Source of the DNA: Reyranella aquatilis
GTDB taxonomy: Bacteria; Pseudomonadota; Alphaproteobacteria; Reyranellales; Reyranellaceae
Assembly (NCBI RefSeq): GCF_020880995.1
Contig: NZ_JAJISD010000019.1
Coordinates: forward strand, 1 to 64,000
Reading direction: 5' to 3'
DNA length: 64,000 nt
A model generated the notes under the pieces. It was not told where the DNA came from and made no database searches. It was given only the letters and a program-made list of their open reading frames with translations. A program made the position numbers and the translations under genes. Positions 43,997 through 52,722 of the stretch are shown one piece after another. Position 1 is the stretch's first letter; each line of letters begins with the position of its first letter.

Positions 43997-44869
43997 ATGA
44001 CCGATTCTGTCTCCGCTGGCGATCGCCGATTCGGCTTCACGGATGCCGAGCTCGTCGCGCATCCCACCGTGTTCGGACCCGACTTGTTCAAGGGCAAGGT
44101 GATCGTGGTTTCGGGCGGTGGCAGTGGCATCGGCAAGGCGATCGCCATACTCTTCGCCAGGCTCGGCGCGAATCTCGTCCTTTGCGGCCGCAAGCCCGAG
44201 AAGCTCGAAGCCGCAGTCGCGTTACTGCGTGACCTGGGCACTGATGTCGACGCCACGGCGATGAGCATTCGCGAACCGGAGGAAGTTGAATCGCTCATGG
44301 AGCGCGTATGGTCGCGCCATGGTCGGCTCGACGTCCTCGTCAACAACGCCGGCGGACAGTTCGCGCAACCCGCCATCGATTTCAGCATCAAGGGCTGGAA
44401 GGCCGTCATCGACACGAATCTTAACGGCACTTGGTACATGATGCAGGCTGCCGCGCGACGCTGGCGCGATCATGCCCAGGCGGGCAACATTGTGAACATC
44501 ACGGCCACCATCGGGCGCGGATTGCCTCACATGGCACATTCGACCGCTGCCCGTGCCGGGGTCATCTACCTGTCGAAGACGGTCGCTGTGGAATGGGCGC
44601 CTCTGGGCATCCGGGTTAACTGCCTCGGAGTCGGCGCCGTAGAGAGCAGCGGCTTCGAGCAGTACACCGAGGAGGGCCGGAAAACCTTTTACGAAAGTAA
44701 TCCCATGCGCCGTCCAGGCGATGTCTGGGATGTCGTCGAAGGTTGCGTCTATCTGGCCGGACCTTCGGGCAAGTTCATTACCGGTGAAGTCCTCACGATC
44801 GACGGCGGGCAGCAGATGTGGGGCGACTTTTGGTCGGCCGGCCGACCGGATTACTTCAAGATCGGCTAG
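43997..44869 (+). CDS. SDR-family enoyl-CoA reductase-like protein
   Basis: A 290-residue SDR with SGGGSGIGKA and NNAGGQF. The catalytic YxxxK is replaced by the segment HMAHSTAARAGVIYLSKT, as in peroxisomal 2,4-dienoyl-CoA and trans-2-enoyl-CoA reductases (DECR/PECR), where TAARAGV is typical. Arg in NLVLCGRKPEKL after the second strand fits NADPH. It probably reduces an unsaturated acyl-CoA rather than oxidising a hydroxy group. The extended N- and C-termini (FGFTDAELVAHPTVF; WSAGRPDYFKIG) are also DECR-like. ATG at 43997; an in-frame TTG lies three codons earlier. Confidence 0.82.
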   Translation: MTDSVSAGDRRFGFTDAELVAHPTVFGPDLFKGKVIVVSGGGSGIGKAIAILFARLGANLVLCGRKPEKLEAAVALLRDLGTDVDATAMSIREPEEVESLMERVWSRHGRLDVLVNNAGGQFAQPAIDFSIKGWKAVIDTNLNGTWYMMQAAARRWRDHAQAGNIVNITATIGRGLPHMAHSTAARAGVIYLSKTVAVEWAPLGIRVNCLGVGAVESSGFEQYTEEGRKTFYESNPMRRPGDVWDVVEGCVYLAGPSGKFITGEVLTIDGGQQMWGDFWSAGRPDYFKIG

Positions 44870-44922
44870 TCACCTGTGGCTTGGATTGTGGTCTTGCCCG
44901 AAATGTACCGAGGGAGACAGTC

Positions 44923-46122
44923 ATGAACGAGATCGTGGTCAACGCCCCCAACCGCTGGCGGCTCGAAACCCCTGGTACCGATGGCTGGGTGCGGACCGCA
45001 AGACCGGATGCAACGCGCAAGTACTTCTTGGTCTCCGCGGATTGCCATGCCAACGAGCCAGCAGATCTGTGGCTCAAGCGAATGGACCCAAAGTACCATG
45101 AGCGGCTACCGCGCGTGGTGACCGACAAGGACGGCGTGCAGTGGCGCGTATCTGAAGGTTACCGACCGGATCGGCTGCGGCTTGCCACTTTGGAAGGCGA
45201 GGACGCGGCGCGCAACAAGGCTGGTGCAGACGCCGCGGGGCGCATCGCCGATCACATCCGAGACGGCGTCGACGTGGAGCTGATGTTCCCAAACAAGGGC
45301 CTCGCCATGTGGGCCACGCCCGACGCTGAGTTCGCAATGGCGCAATGCCGAGCCTGGAACGACTGGGCGTGGGAGATGTTCGCCCCACACCAGGATCACA
45401 TCGTTATCGCAGGTGCGATCGCGACCGGTGATCTTGAAGGATCGATCGCCGAGGTTCAGCGTTTGGCCAAGCTTGGTTTCCGTTGCCTCACTCTACCGTG
45501 CAAGCCGGTTTGGGGTGCGCACGACGTTAACCACGCGAACTACAACCTGCCACATTTCGACCGGCTATGGGCGGCTGTCCAGGACGCCGACCTGCCGATC
45601 ACGTTCCACGTCTCGACCGGACGTGATCCGCGGGCTTCGCGTGGCAATGGAGGTGCTGTCGTCAACTACGTGTCTCACTCGCTGTCGCCGACGATCGAGC
45701 CTGTGGCAAATCTCTGCGCTTCCGGCGTGCTGGAGCGATTCAAAGGGCTACGGTTTGCGACCATCGAAGCCGGGATTGGCTGGGTGCCGTGGCTGTTAGG
45801 GGCGATGGACGAAGCGTATAAGAAGCATCACTTCTGGGTCCGACCCAAGCTGCAGGGTCTACCCAGCGACTACTACCGAGCCCACGGATTCGCCTCGTTC
45901 CAGGAGGATAAGGCCGGTCTCGATCTGGCCGAGTCGCATGGTCTTTCTAATAACTTCATGTGGGCAAACGATTATCCGCACCACGAGGGTACATGGCCGC
46001 ATTCGGCAGAGGCAATCGAGCGCACCATGGGGCAGCTATCAGATACCAGCCGGGCCAAGATCCTCGGTCTCAATGCGGCGCGTTTCCTCAAGCTCGACCT
46101 GCCGGCACGCTATAGGACCTGA
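44923..46122 (+). CDS. Amidohydrolase family 2 (COG2159) metal-dependent hydrolase
   Basis: A 399-residue COG2159 hydrolase: LVSADCHANEPADLW, LPITFHVSTGR and MWANDYPHHEGTWPHS supply the metal-site residues. It parallels the protein encoded at 41658 (the same three regions) but is a distant paralogue with an extra N-terminal segment of about 30 residues. The ATG at 44923 follows GGGAGACAG. Its function is unknown beyond the fold. Confidence 0.87.
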   Translation: MNEIVVNAPNRWRLETPGTDGWVRTARPDATRKYFLVSADCHANEPADLWLKRMDPKYHERLPRVVTDKDGVQWRVSEGYRPDRLRLATLEGEDAARNKAGADAAGRIADHIRDGVDVELMFPNKGLAMWATPDAEFAMAQCRAWNDWAWEMFAPHQDHIVIAGAIATGDLEGSIAEVQRLAKLGFRCLTLPCKPVWGAHDVNHANYNLPHFDRLWAAVQDADLPITFHVSTGRDPRASRGNGGAVVNYVSHSLSPTIEPVANLCASGVLERFKGLRFATIEAGIGWVPWLLGAMDEAYKKHHFWVRPKLQGLPSDYYRAHGFASFQEDKAGLDLAESHGLSNNFMWANDYPHHEGTWPHSAEAIERTMGQLSDTSRAKILGLNAARFLKLDLPARYRT

Positions 46123-46178
46123 CCTCGTGGCAACGGACGGTGTGTGCAGGAGCGACTAGGACCCGAAAGGACCGCGAA

Positions 46179-47363
46179 ATGACCGAGCGCACGTTACGCG
46201 GCAAGGTTGCCATCGTCGGTATCGGCGAGACTACCTATTACAAACATGGCAAGTCGCCAGATCCCGAATTCATGCTGGCGCTGAAAGCGATCCTCGCCGC
46301 CTGTGCTGATGCCGGGATTGATCCGCGGAAGATCGATGGTTTCGCCTCCTACAGCAACGACCGCAACGATCCGTCGCGTCTCGCCGCGGCGCTCGGGTTG
46401 CCGGAGCTGCGTTTTTCCAACATGCAGTGGGGCGGTGGCGGCGGGGGTGGCTCAGGCGCCGTCGCCAATGCCGCCGCTGCCGTTGCCACCGGCGTGGCGG
46501 ACTGCGTCGTCGTCTTCCGGGCCCTAGCACAAGGCCAGTTCCAGCGCTTCGGCGCGGCACCGCCGGGCGGTACGGCCTCTGGCGAGGCAGCGCTCAACGC
46601 GCCTTATGGCGTGATGTCGCCTGCTCAGCGCTACGCCATGCGCGCTATGCGCTTCATCCACGAGAACAGGATCGAGCCCGGCGCTCAGCGCGCCATCGCA
46701 TTGGCGTCGTATCATCACGCTCAGCGTAATCCGCGTGCAGTAATGTATGGCAAGCCGCTCACGGCTGAGGCATACGATGCGTCGCGTTGGATCGTCGAGC
46801 CGTGGCGGCTGTTCGACTGCTGCATGGAAAACGATGGCGCCGCAGCGCTGATCGTTGTGCCGGCGGAACGGGCGCGCGACTTCGCCAAGAAGCCGGCGTA
46901 TCTTCTAGCGGCGGCGCAGGGCTCGGAATACCGCAACGGAGCGCGCTGTCACAACGCGCCGCTCTATGCGACGTCCAGCTTTACCACGGTCGCGCCGCAT
47001 CTCTACACCATGGCACATCTGCAACCCGCAGATGTTGACGTGGTGCAGAGTTACGAAAACTTCACCGGTGGCGTGCTGATGAGCCTGGTTGAGCACGGCT
47101 TCTTCACCGCCGAGGAGGCCAACGACTTCCTCGTCCCTGAGAACCTGCAGGCGCCTGGTGGCAAGCTGCCGCTCAACACCAGCGGAGGGAATCTCGCCGA
47201 GTGCTATATGCACGGGCTCGAGCTGCAAGTGGAGGCGGTGCGGCAGATCCGCAACGAGTCGACGACGCAAGTGCCCGATGCGCAGGTGTCGATGGTGATC
47301 TCCGGTCCTATGGTGACGCCGGTATCGAGCCTGATCCTGGGCAGCGAGGAGACGCTCCAATGA
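46179..47363 (+). CDS. Thiolase-superfamily protein, Ltp2-like (probable aldolase)
   Basis: A 394-residue thiolase-fold protein (GKVAIVGIGETTYYKHG). Where thiolases carry the nucleophilic Cys this one has a run of seven glycines, MQWGGGGGGGSGA (residues 82-94). Tyr293 (QSYENFTGG) and Tyr344 (AECYMHG) sit almost at the numbers reported for the catalytic tyrosines of Ltp2 (294 and 344). I infer a retro-aldolase acting with the DUF35 protein whose gene overlaps by 4 bases. It is the second such pair in the window. Confidence 0.78.
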   Translation: MTERTLRGKVAIVGIGETTYYKHGKSPDPEFMLALKAILAACADAGIDPRKIDGFASYSNDRNDPSRLAAALGLPELRFSNMQWGGGGGGGSGAVANAAAAVATGVADCVVVFRALAQGQFQRFGAAPPGGTASGEAALNAPYGVMSPAQRYAMRAMRFIHENRIEPGAQRAIALASYHHAQRNPRAVMYGKPLTAEAYDASRWIVEPWRLFDCCMENDGAAALIVVPAERARDFAKKPAYLLAAAQGSEYRNGARCHNAPLYATSSFTTVAPHLYTMAHLQPADVDVVQSYENFTGGVLMSLVEHGFFTAEEANDFLVPENLQAPGGKLPLNTSGGNLAECYMHGLELQVEAVRQIRNESTTQVPDAQVSMVISGPMVTPVSSLILGSEETLQ

Positions 47364-47812
47364 CCACCGCGACTTACTTGCGGCCGGGCCTGCCGAGCCC
47401 GGTGGCCGAGAACGACGGGCTGGATGCGCCCTACTGGGAAGGTGCGCGGCGCGGCGAGCTGATGGTTCAGCGCTGCAAGCCATGCGGCAATTGGCAATGG
47501 GGACCGGAATGGATCTGCCACAAATGCCTGTCGTTCGATGTGGGATGGCAGAAGGTCGAAGGACGCGGGCGGATCTATAGCTGGGAGCGGCCGTGGCATC
47601 CGGTGCATCCCGCGCTCAAAGATCAGGGGCCATATATCGTCGTCCTGGTTGAGTTGCCCCACGCTGCCGGCATCCGAATGTTGGGCAACTTGGTCGGCGA
47701 TCCGCGTCAGGAGGTTCGTATCGGTGCCGAGGTCGAGGCCGTGTTCGAGCCGCACAACGATGCCAAGCCGCCCTTCACGCTGGTCCACTGGAAGATCATT
47801 GGGTCAGGTTGA
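47360..47812 (+). CDS. DUF35/OB-fold zinc-ribbon partner protein
   Basis: A 150-residue protein with a zinc ribbon (Cys39, Cys42, Cys53, Cys56: CKPC...CHKC) and a C-terminal OB-fold (VEGRGRIYSWERPWHP, IRMLGNLVGDP, VEAVFEPHND). Its start overlaps the thiolase-like gene (ATGA), so the two are translationally coupled and probably form one complex, as ChsH2-DUF35 does with Ltp2. It is shorter than the block A homologue (173 residues) but has the same cysteine spacing. Confidence 0.87.
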   Translation: MTTATYLRPGLPSPVAENDGLDAPYWEGARRGELMVQRCKPCGNWQWGPEWICHKCLSFDVGWQKVEGRGRIYSWERPWHPVHPALKDQGPYIVVLVELPHAAGIRMLGNLVGDPRQEVRIGAEVEAVFEPHNDAKPPFTLVHWKIIGSG

Positions 47813-47843
47813 AACGGCTCCATGTTTGAGGAGAAGTGACGCG

Positions 47844-48965
47844 ATGTTGCCCAAGAAAACGTTTGCCATGGTGCAGACAGGTCCGCGCAAACTGGAGCGT
47901 CGCGACCTGCCCATTCCACCAGTCAGCGCTGACAGCGCGATCCTCAGAATCGAGGCCTGCGGCATCTGCGGCAGCGATCACGAGCAATATGAAGGCGTGT
48001 TGAACACACCTTATCCGGTGGTCCCGGGGCATGAGCCGCTGGGGATCATCGAGGCGATCGGCGATACTGCGGCGAAGCGCTGGCGCGTCGACGTCGGCGA
48101 TCGCGTTTGCGTCGAGACGATGCTGTCCTGCCACTGCTGCAGTACATGCCTTGGTGGGCACTATCATTTGTGCGACCGGCGGCAGATCTATTCCTATATC
48201 CCACTCACTGTGGCACCTGGAATCTGGGGCGCATACTCTCAGTATATGTATCTCGCGCCGAACGCGATCGTTCATCGGATCGACAAGTCCTTGCCGCCGG
48301 AAATCGCGGTCATGTTCAATCCCCTTGGCGCTGGGTTTCGTTGGGCGGTCGAGCTTCCGGGCACGAGCGTCGGTGATACGGTGATGATCTTGGGGCCTGG
48401 TCAGCGTGGGTTAGCCAGCGTAGTGGCCGCACGCCATGCCGGGGCGGCCACGATAATTGTCACGGGACTGGCTGCAGACGCCAAAAAGCTAGCCGTTGCA
48501 CGTGCGCTCGGTGCTGACTACACGATCGACGTAGACAATGAGGACCCCAAGCAGCGCGTCCGCGAGATCACGGCCGGCAGGGGCGTGGATATAGTCGTTG
48601 ATGTCACCTCTTACGCCACCCAGCCGGTACGCGGTGCGCTCGACTACGTCCGTCGGGGCGGGACGATCGTGCTGGCTGGAGTGAAGGGGTTCACCACGCA
48701 GGACGGCAAAAGGCGTCAGAAAACGGTGCCCGACTTCATTTCCGACATGGTCGTCTGGAAGGAGATTACCATCAAAGGCGCCATCGGTGTTCTCAGTTCC
48801 GGCTATCGCAAGGCGATCGATCTCATCGAAAGTCGCAAGGTACCGCTCGCGCTTATGCACACACATGATTTTGCATTAGAAGATGCGGATCTGGCGATCC
48901 GTACGCTCGCTCGTCAGGTAGATGGCGAAGGATCGATTCACTCTTGCCTGATCCCCCCATCTTGA
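47844..48965 (+). CDS. Zinc-dependent medium-chain dehydrogenase
   Basis: A 373-residue MDR-family dehydrogenase of the threonine/sorbitol dehydrogenase type: catalytic zinc in CGICGSDHEQYEG and GHEPLG; structural lobe CHCCSTCLGGHYHLC; cofactor fold ILGPGQRGLASVVAARHAGA; and ALDYVRRGGTIVLAGVKG. It likely oxidises a secondary alcohol, or the aldehyde/ketone-forming partner step after the aldolase. The ATG at 47844 follows GAGGAGAAG. It is 31 bases downstream of the DUF35 gene. Confidence 0.88.
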   Translation: MLPKKTFAMVQTGPRKLERRDLPIPPVSADSAILRIEACGICGSDHEQYEGVLNTPYPVVPGHEPLGIIEAIGDTAAKRWRVDVGDRVCVETMLSCHCCSTCLGGHYHLCDRRQIYSYIPLTVAPGIWGAYSQYMYLAPNAIVHRIDKSLPPEIAVMFNPLGAGFRWAVELPGTSVGDTVMILGPGQRGLASVVAARHAGAATIIVTGLAADAKKLAVARALGADYTIDVDNEDPKQRVREITAGRGVDIVVDVTSYATQPVRGALDYVRRGGTIVLAGVKGFTTQDGKRRQKTVPDFISDMVVWKEITIKGAIGVLSSGYRKAIDLIESRKVPLALMHTHDFALEDADLAIRTLARQVDGEGSIHSCLIPPS

Positions 48966-49000
48966 CGTTAGCGCTGAACCACAACCGGAAAAGAAGCATC

Positions 49001-49459
49001 ATGGATCTACCGCCGCGTCTCCCGCCTTTCGATCAAGAGGTGGCCCGCCGTTTTCTCGACTCGGCCGCCCCTTCATCCGGTCTCCCGGAGTTCCTCGGTC
49101 TGCGCACCACGCTGGTCGAGCCGGGCCGGCTGCGCGTGGAACTGTCGGTGGCTCCGAAGCTATTGACGCGCTTCGGCAATATGCATGGCGGCGTGCTCTC
49201 GGCCTTGTGCGACCATACGCTCGGGCTAGTATGCTACCCTCACATGCAATCTGGCCAGTGGGCGGCCACCACGGAGTTCAAGCTGAACCTGCTCACGCCG
49301 GTCTCCTCCGGTACCGTGGTCGCTGAGGCGCGTATCATCGCCATGACCCGTTCTACGGCGGTGGTGCGGATTGATGTCGAGAATGACGGACGCGCCTGTG
49401 GCGCTGCTCAGGGTACAGTTCTGATCATGCAACCGAGGCCACCGAAATCCCAGGACTGA
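49001..49459 (+). CDS. PaaI-type hotdog thioesterase
   Basis: A 152-residue hotdog protein with the PaaI signature NMHGGVLSALCDHTLG (HGG...D, about residues 69-84) and ATTEFKLNLLTPVSSGTVVAEARI. It would release CoA from stalled or toxic acyl-CoA intermediates. It ends the long plus-strand block and converges on the MaoC-like gene 75 bases away. Confidence 0.87.
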   Translation: MDLPPRLPPFDQEVARRFLDSAAPSSGLPEFLGLRTTLVEPGRLRVELSVAPKLLTRFGNMHGGVLSALCDHTLGLVCYPHMQSGQWAATTEFKLNLLTPVSSGTVVAEARIIAMTRSTAVVRIDVENDGRACGAAQGTVLIMQPRPPKSQD

Positions 49460-49534
49460 CATAGATCTCGCCGTTTGGACGGCGACCAGCAGCGGGGTGC
49501 GCCAACGAAGCACGAAGCACGAGGCGCGATGGCT

Positions 49535-49990
49535 TCAGCTGCGTCCTGCCATCATGCGGATCGCACTGTAGGTTATCACCACCTCGTAGCGCTGGTTGAC
49601 GATGTTGTTGATCGTCGTAACGATTCCCCGGTTCCCCTTGCTCGTTGGCCGGATGGCGGTCACTTCCACTTCACCGTGAATGGTATCGCCGACATTGGTC
49701 GGAGCGTGCACCTTTATGGTCGATTCCAGCATGGCGAGGCCGGTATGCTGCATCGTGGCCTGAACCAGGAGGCCTTCGATGAAACAGTAGCAGAGGGCGC
49801 CCGGTACGGGACGGCCCGCGATGGCACCGTATTGTTCGCTAAAAGTCACATCGGTGAAGATCATCTCAACCATCCCGGTCGCATTGATGAAATTCACCAG
49901 ATCAGCCTCGGTGATGGTGCGATTGATCGTGCGGAACTTCTGACCGACCTTGAGATCAGTCCAGAACAGTCCGAGGCCGACGTAGTCCAT
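49535..49990 (-). CDS. MaoC-like hotdog dehydratase
   Basis: A 151-residue single-hotdog protein of the MaoC/R-hydratase group: ITEADLVNFINATGMVE, FSEQYGAIAGRPVPGALCYCFIEGLLVQA, GDTIHGEVEVTAIRPTSKGNRGIV. The usual hydratase-2 motif with catalytic Asp and His (G-D-x-N-P-x-H) is altered to a GMVEMIFTD-type sequence, so hydratase activity is uncertain. It is the only minus-strand gene between 36.8 and 57 kb. Confidence 0.8.
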   Translation of the reverse strand: MDYVGLGLFWTDLKVGQKFRTINRTITEADLVNFINATGMVEMIFTDVTFSEQYGAIAGRPVPGALCYCFIEGLLVQATMQHTGLAMLESTIKVHAPTNVGDTIHGEVEVTAIRPTSKGNRGIVTTINNIVNQRYEVVITYSAIRMMAGRS

Positions 49991-50439
49991 GTGAATTCTC
50001 CCATATAGGCCTGGTCGAACGCGTGTCCCAAGCTTGACGATCGCGCGGACTCAGAGGCTTGTTGTCGTGATAGCCCTGATCGTGCGCGAACTTCAAAACC
50101 GTTTGCCTAGCATCATTTCCCATTGCAGCCTCTTGTCTGTGGGATTGAGCTTCGCGTTACGATGAATGTCTTCTTTGCCGAGATAATAGGTCTGGCGCTT
50201 CATAATTTTAAGGTTGCACATATTGAAATTCTAATGAATGTTCGATACCAATAATACAGACTAATGCTAGAGGGGAGCGGCGGCCAGAGTTGCGCGAGAA
50301 TTTCGGCTTCAAGGAATTCTAGCCCGGATTGAACGCGGTCGGTTCATGCGAGTCCCGGCGCTACGTCAAGCACTGCCAATGCCGCAAACTTTGGCGGTCT
50401 TAGAGGATGTTCGGATACGCGCATACAGGGGCGCTAGAT
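49991..50439. promoter_or_regulatory. Intergenic promoter region before the PaaK-like gene
   Basis: This 449-base region is divergent between the MaoC-like and PaaK-like genes. Around 50200-50275 it becomes AT-rich, with TTGCAC and TTGAAA elements that could act as -35 boxes, but no good -10 at standard spacing. No gene is supported here. Confidence 0.35.
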
Positions 50440-51681
50440 ATGGAACGCACCGGATACTTCGACACTCTTGAAACACGTTCGGCCGAGGAACGGGAAATGG
50501 CGTTGGCCGCCGCCCTCCGGGCCCAAATCACGCATGCCAAGACCAATGCGCCGTTCTTTGCTGAATGGCTGAAGGACGTTGACCCAGCCGCAGTGACCGG
50601 CCGCGCTGCGCTCGCCAGACTCCCGGTGCTGCGTAAAGGGAATCTTGGTGCCGTGCAGAAGAAGAAACCGCCGATGGGTGGGCTGCTCGGTGTGCCGCTC
50701 GCGCAGGTCCAGCACATTTTCATGTCGCCAGGCCCGATCTTCGAGATCGACACCGTTGAAAAGGACTATTTCCGCGGTGCGCGGGCCATGTACGCGGCAG
50801 GTTTCCGCGCCGGTGATATCGTCCATAATACCTTCTCATACCACCTTACACCGGCCGGGATCATGATGGAGACGGCGGCGCGGGCGTTGGGCTGCATCGT
50901 GGTGCCGGGCGGCGTCGGCCAGACCGAGTTGCAGCTCGACGCCATCGAGGCCATCCGGCCGGTCGGCTATGTAGGCACGCCGTCGTTCCTGAAGATCCTT
51001 CTCGAGAAAGCCGTTGAGCTCGGGAAGGACATATCGTCGATCCGCAACGCGTTCGTCGGCGCCGAGGCGCTGCCGCCTTCACTGCGCCAGATGTTCCGCG
51101 ACCACGGCATCTCAACTTTACAGAGCTACGGCACGGCCGATCTCGGTACGATCGCCTACGAGTCCCAGGCACTCGAGGGCATGATCGTCGATGAGGGCGT
51201 GGTGGTAGAGATCGTGCGGCCCGGAACCGGTGATCTCGTTGCCGACGGTGACGTTGGCGAGGTGGTCGTCACGACTTTCAGCAAGGCCTATCCACTGGTG
51301 CGCTTCGGCACCGGCGACCTGTCTACGGTGCTGCCCGGCATCAGCCCCTGCGGCCGAACGAATATGCGCATCAAGGGTTGGATGGGGCGCGCCGACCAGC
51401 GCACCAAGGTCAAGGGCATGTTTGTCGACCCAGAACAGATTGCGCTGATCGCACGCCGGCATTCCGAGCTGGGCCGTCTGCGGCTAGTCGTCGACTGGGT
51501 CGATCAGCAGGACGTGATGACCCTGAAGGCTGAGCTTGCGGGTGGCTCCACCGAGTTGGCCAAGTCGGTGGAAGACAACGTACAGAGCGTCTGCAAGGTG
51601 CGCGGACGGGTCGAATTCGTGGCGCCTGGCAGCCTGCCCAACGACGGCAAAGTGATCGACGATGTGCGCAAATACACCTGA
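50440..51681 (+). CDS. PaaK-like adenylate-forming CoA ligase family protein
   Basis: A 413-residue protein of the phenylacetate-CoA ligase family: LQSYGTADLGTIAYES (about residues 227-242), YPLVRFGTGDLSTVLPG and KVKGMFVDPEQI. The serine/glycine-rich ATP P-loop of PaaK (SSGTTG type) is replaced by IFMSPGPIFEID, so nucleotide use may differ or be lost. I start at 50440 (AGGGG upstream). A Met at 50407 abuts a GAGG and is less likely. With the SDR and acyl-CoA dehydrogenase genes that follow it may open a second CoA-dependent branch. Confidence 0.85.
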   Translation: MERTGYFDTLETRSAEEREMALAAALRAQITHAKTNAPFFAEWLKDVDPAAVTGRAALARLPVLRKGNLGAVQKKKPPMGGLLGVPLAQVQHIFMSPGPIFEIDTVEKDYFRGARAMYAAGFRAGDIVHNTFSYHLTPAGIMMETAARALGCIVVPGGVGQTELQLDAIEAIRPVGYVGTPSFLKILLEKAVELGKDISSIRNAFVGAEALPPSLRQMFRDHGISTLQSYGTADLGTIAYESQALEGMIVDEGVVVEIVRPGTGDLVADGDVGEVVVTTFSKAYPLVRFGTGDLSTVLPGISPCGRTNMRIKGWMGRADQRTKVKGMFVDPEQIALIARRHSELGRLRLVVDWVDQQDVMTLKAELAGGSTELAKSVEDNVQSVCKVRGRVEFVAPGSLPNDGKVIDDVRKYT

Positions 51682-51831
51682 TCCAGCGAGGCCCTGGGGA
51701 CGAGACGGTCTCCCCGCCACGACGCCGGTTCGACCTAGCCGCCGAATGAATAGGGCTGAGCAGTAAGCCTAGAAATGGCTCTGACGGACGACTTCGGTGG
51801 ATGGGGTCGCGTGAAAGCGTGGAGGATGAAG

Positions 51832-52596
51832 ATGGCGCAGAGTGATCTTCGCGGCAGGGTGGCGGTGGTAACGGGCGCCGCGAGGGGCCTTGGCCGCGCC
51901 TATGCGCAGGGACTTGCCAAGGCTGGAGCCTCCGTGGTCGTGCTCGACGTTTCGGATTGCGGCGATACCGTCCGCGACATTGAGGCGAACGGTGGGCAGG
52001 CGTTCGGCCGGCAATGCGATGTTGGAGACATGGCTAGTTGCCGCGCGGCGGCCGAGGATACCCTGGCCCGGTTTGGGCGGTTGGATGTGCTCGTCAATAA
52101 TGCGGCGCTCTTCGCAACGCTCAAGTCGGGTCGTTTTGACACGATCGCCGAGGAAGACTGGGAAGCATGCCTGCGCGTCAACGTTACCGGCGTCTGGAAC
52201 TGCTGCCGTGCGTTCGTGCCGCCTATGCGCGAACGAGGCGGCTCCGTGATCAACATTTCTTCGCTAGCCGCGACGTACGGTCTGCCCAACGCCCTGCATT
52301 ACACGACTTCCAAGGCGGCTGTGATCGGCTTGACGCGCGGTCTCGCGCGCGAACTTGGCCGCTTCAACATCCGCGTCAATGCAGTGGCGCCTGCAACCGT
52401 TGAGACAGAGGGCATGAGCCAGTTTTTCAGCGAGAAAAAGGAAGACGCCGTGAAAGCTATCGTCTCTGGTCAGTCCATCCGACGGGTGCTTACGACGGAC
52501 GATCTGGTTGGCACAATCCTCTATCTCGCTTCCGATGCGAGCTCGATGGTGACAGGCCAAACGATCGCCGTCGATGGCGGGACGGTCTTGCTTTAG
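51832..52596 (+). CDS. SDR-family dehydrogenase
   Basis: A 254-residue classical SDR: TGAARGLGRAYA, DVSDCGDTV after the second strand (NAD preference), NNAALF, SSLAATYGLPNALHYTTSKAAV (catalytic Ser, Tyr, Lys) and MVTGQTIAVDGGTVLL. The ATG at 51832 lies 6 bases after GGAGG; an in-frame ATG at 51775 would add 19 residues and has no ribosome-binding site. It probably oxidises a hydroxyacyl-CoA or alicyclic alcohol made in this block. Confidence 0.88.
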   Translation: MAQSDLRGRVAVVTGAARGLGRAYAQGLAKAGASVVVLDVSDCGDTVRDIEANGGQAFGRQCDVGDMASCRAAAEDTLARFGRLDVLVNNAALFATLKSGRFDTIAEEDWEACLRVNVTGVWNCCRAFVPPMRERGGSVINISSLAATYGLPNALHYTTSKAAVIGLTRGLARELGRFNIRVNAVAPATVETEGMSQFFSEKKEDAVKAIVSGQSIRRVLTTDDLVGTILYLASDASSMVTGQTIAVDGGTVLL

Positions 52597-52722
52597 GTCA
52601 CACCAGTCTGTCTTCACTGCGCTTGGCGGTGGAGGCGTGCTCTCTCAATCATCTGACTTCTACCTCTTATGAACGGAAGTCCCGGTGCCGCGAAGCGAGG
52701 GGTGAATTTTGAAAGGATCGTC

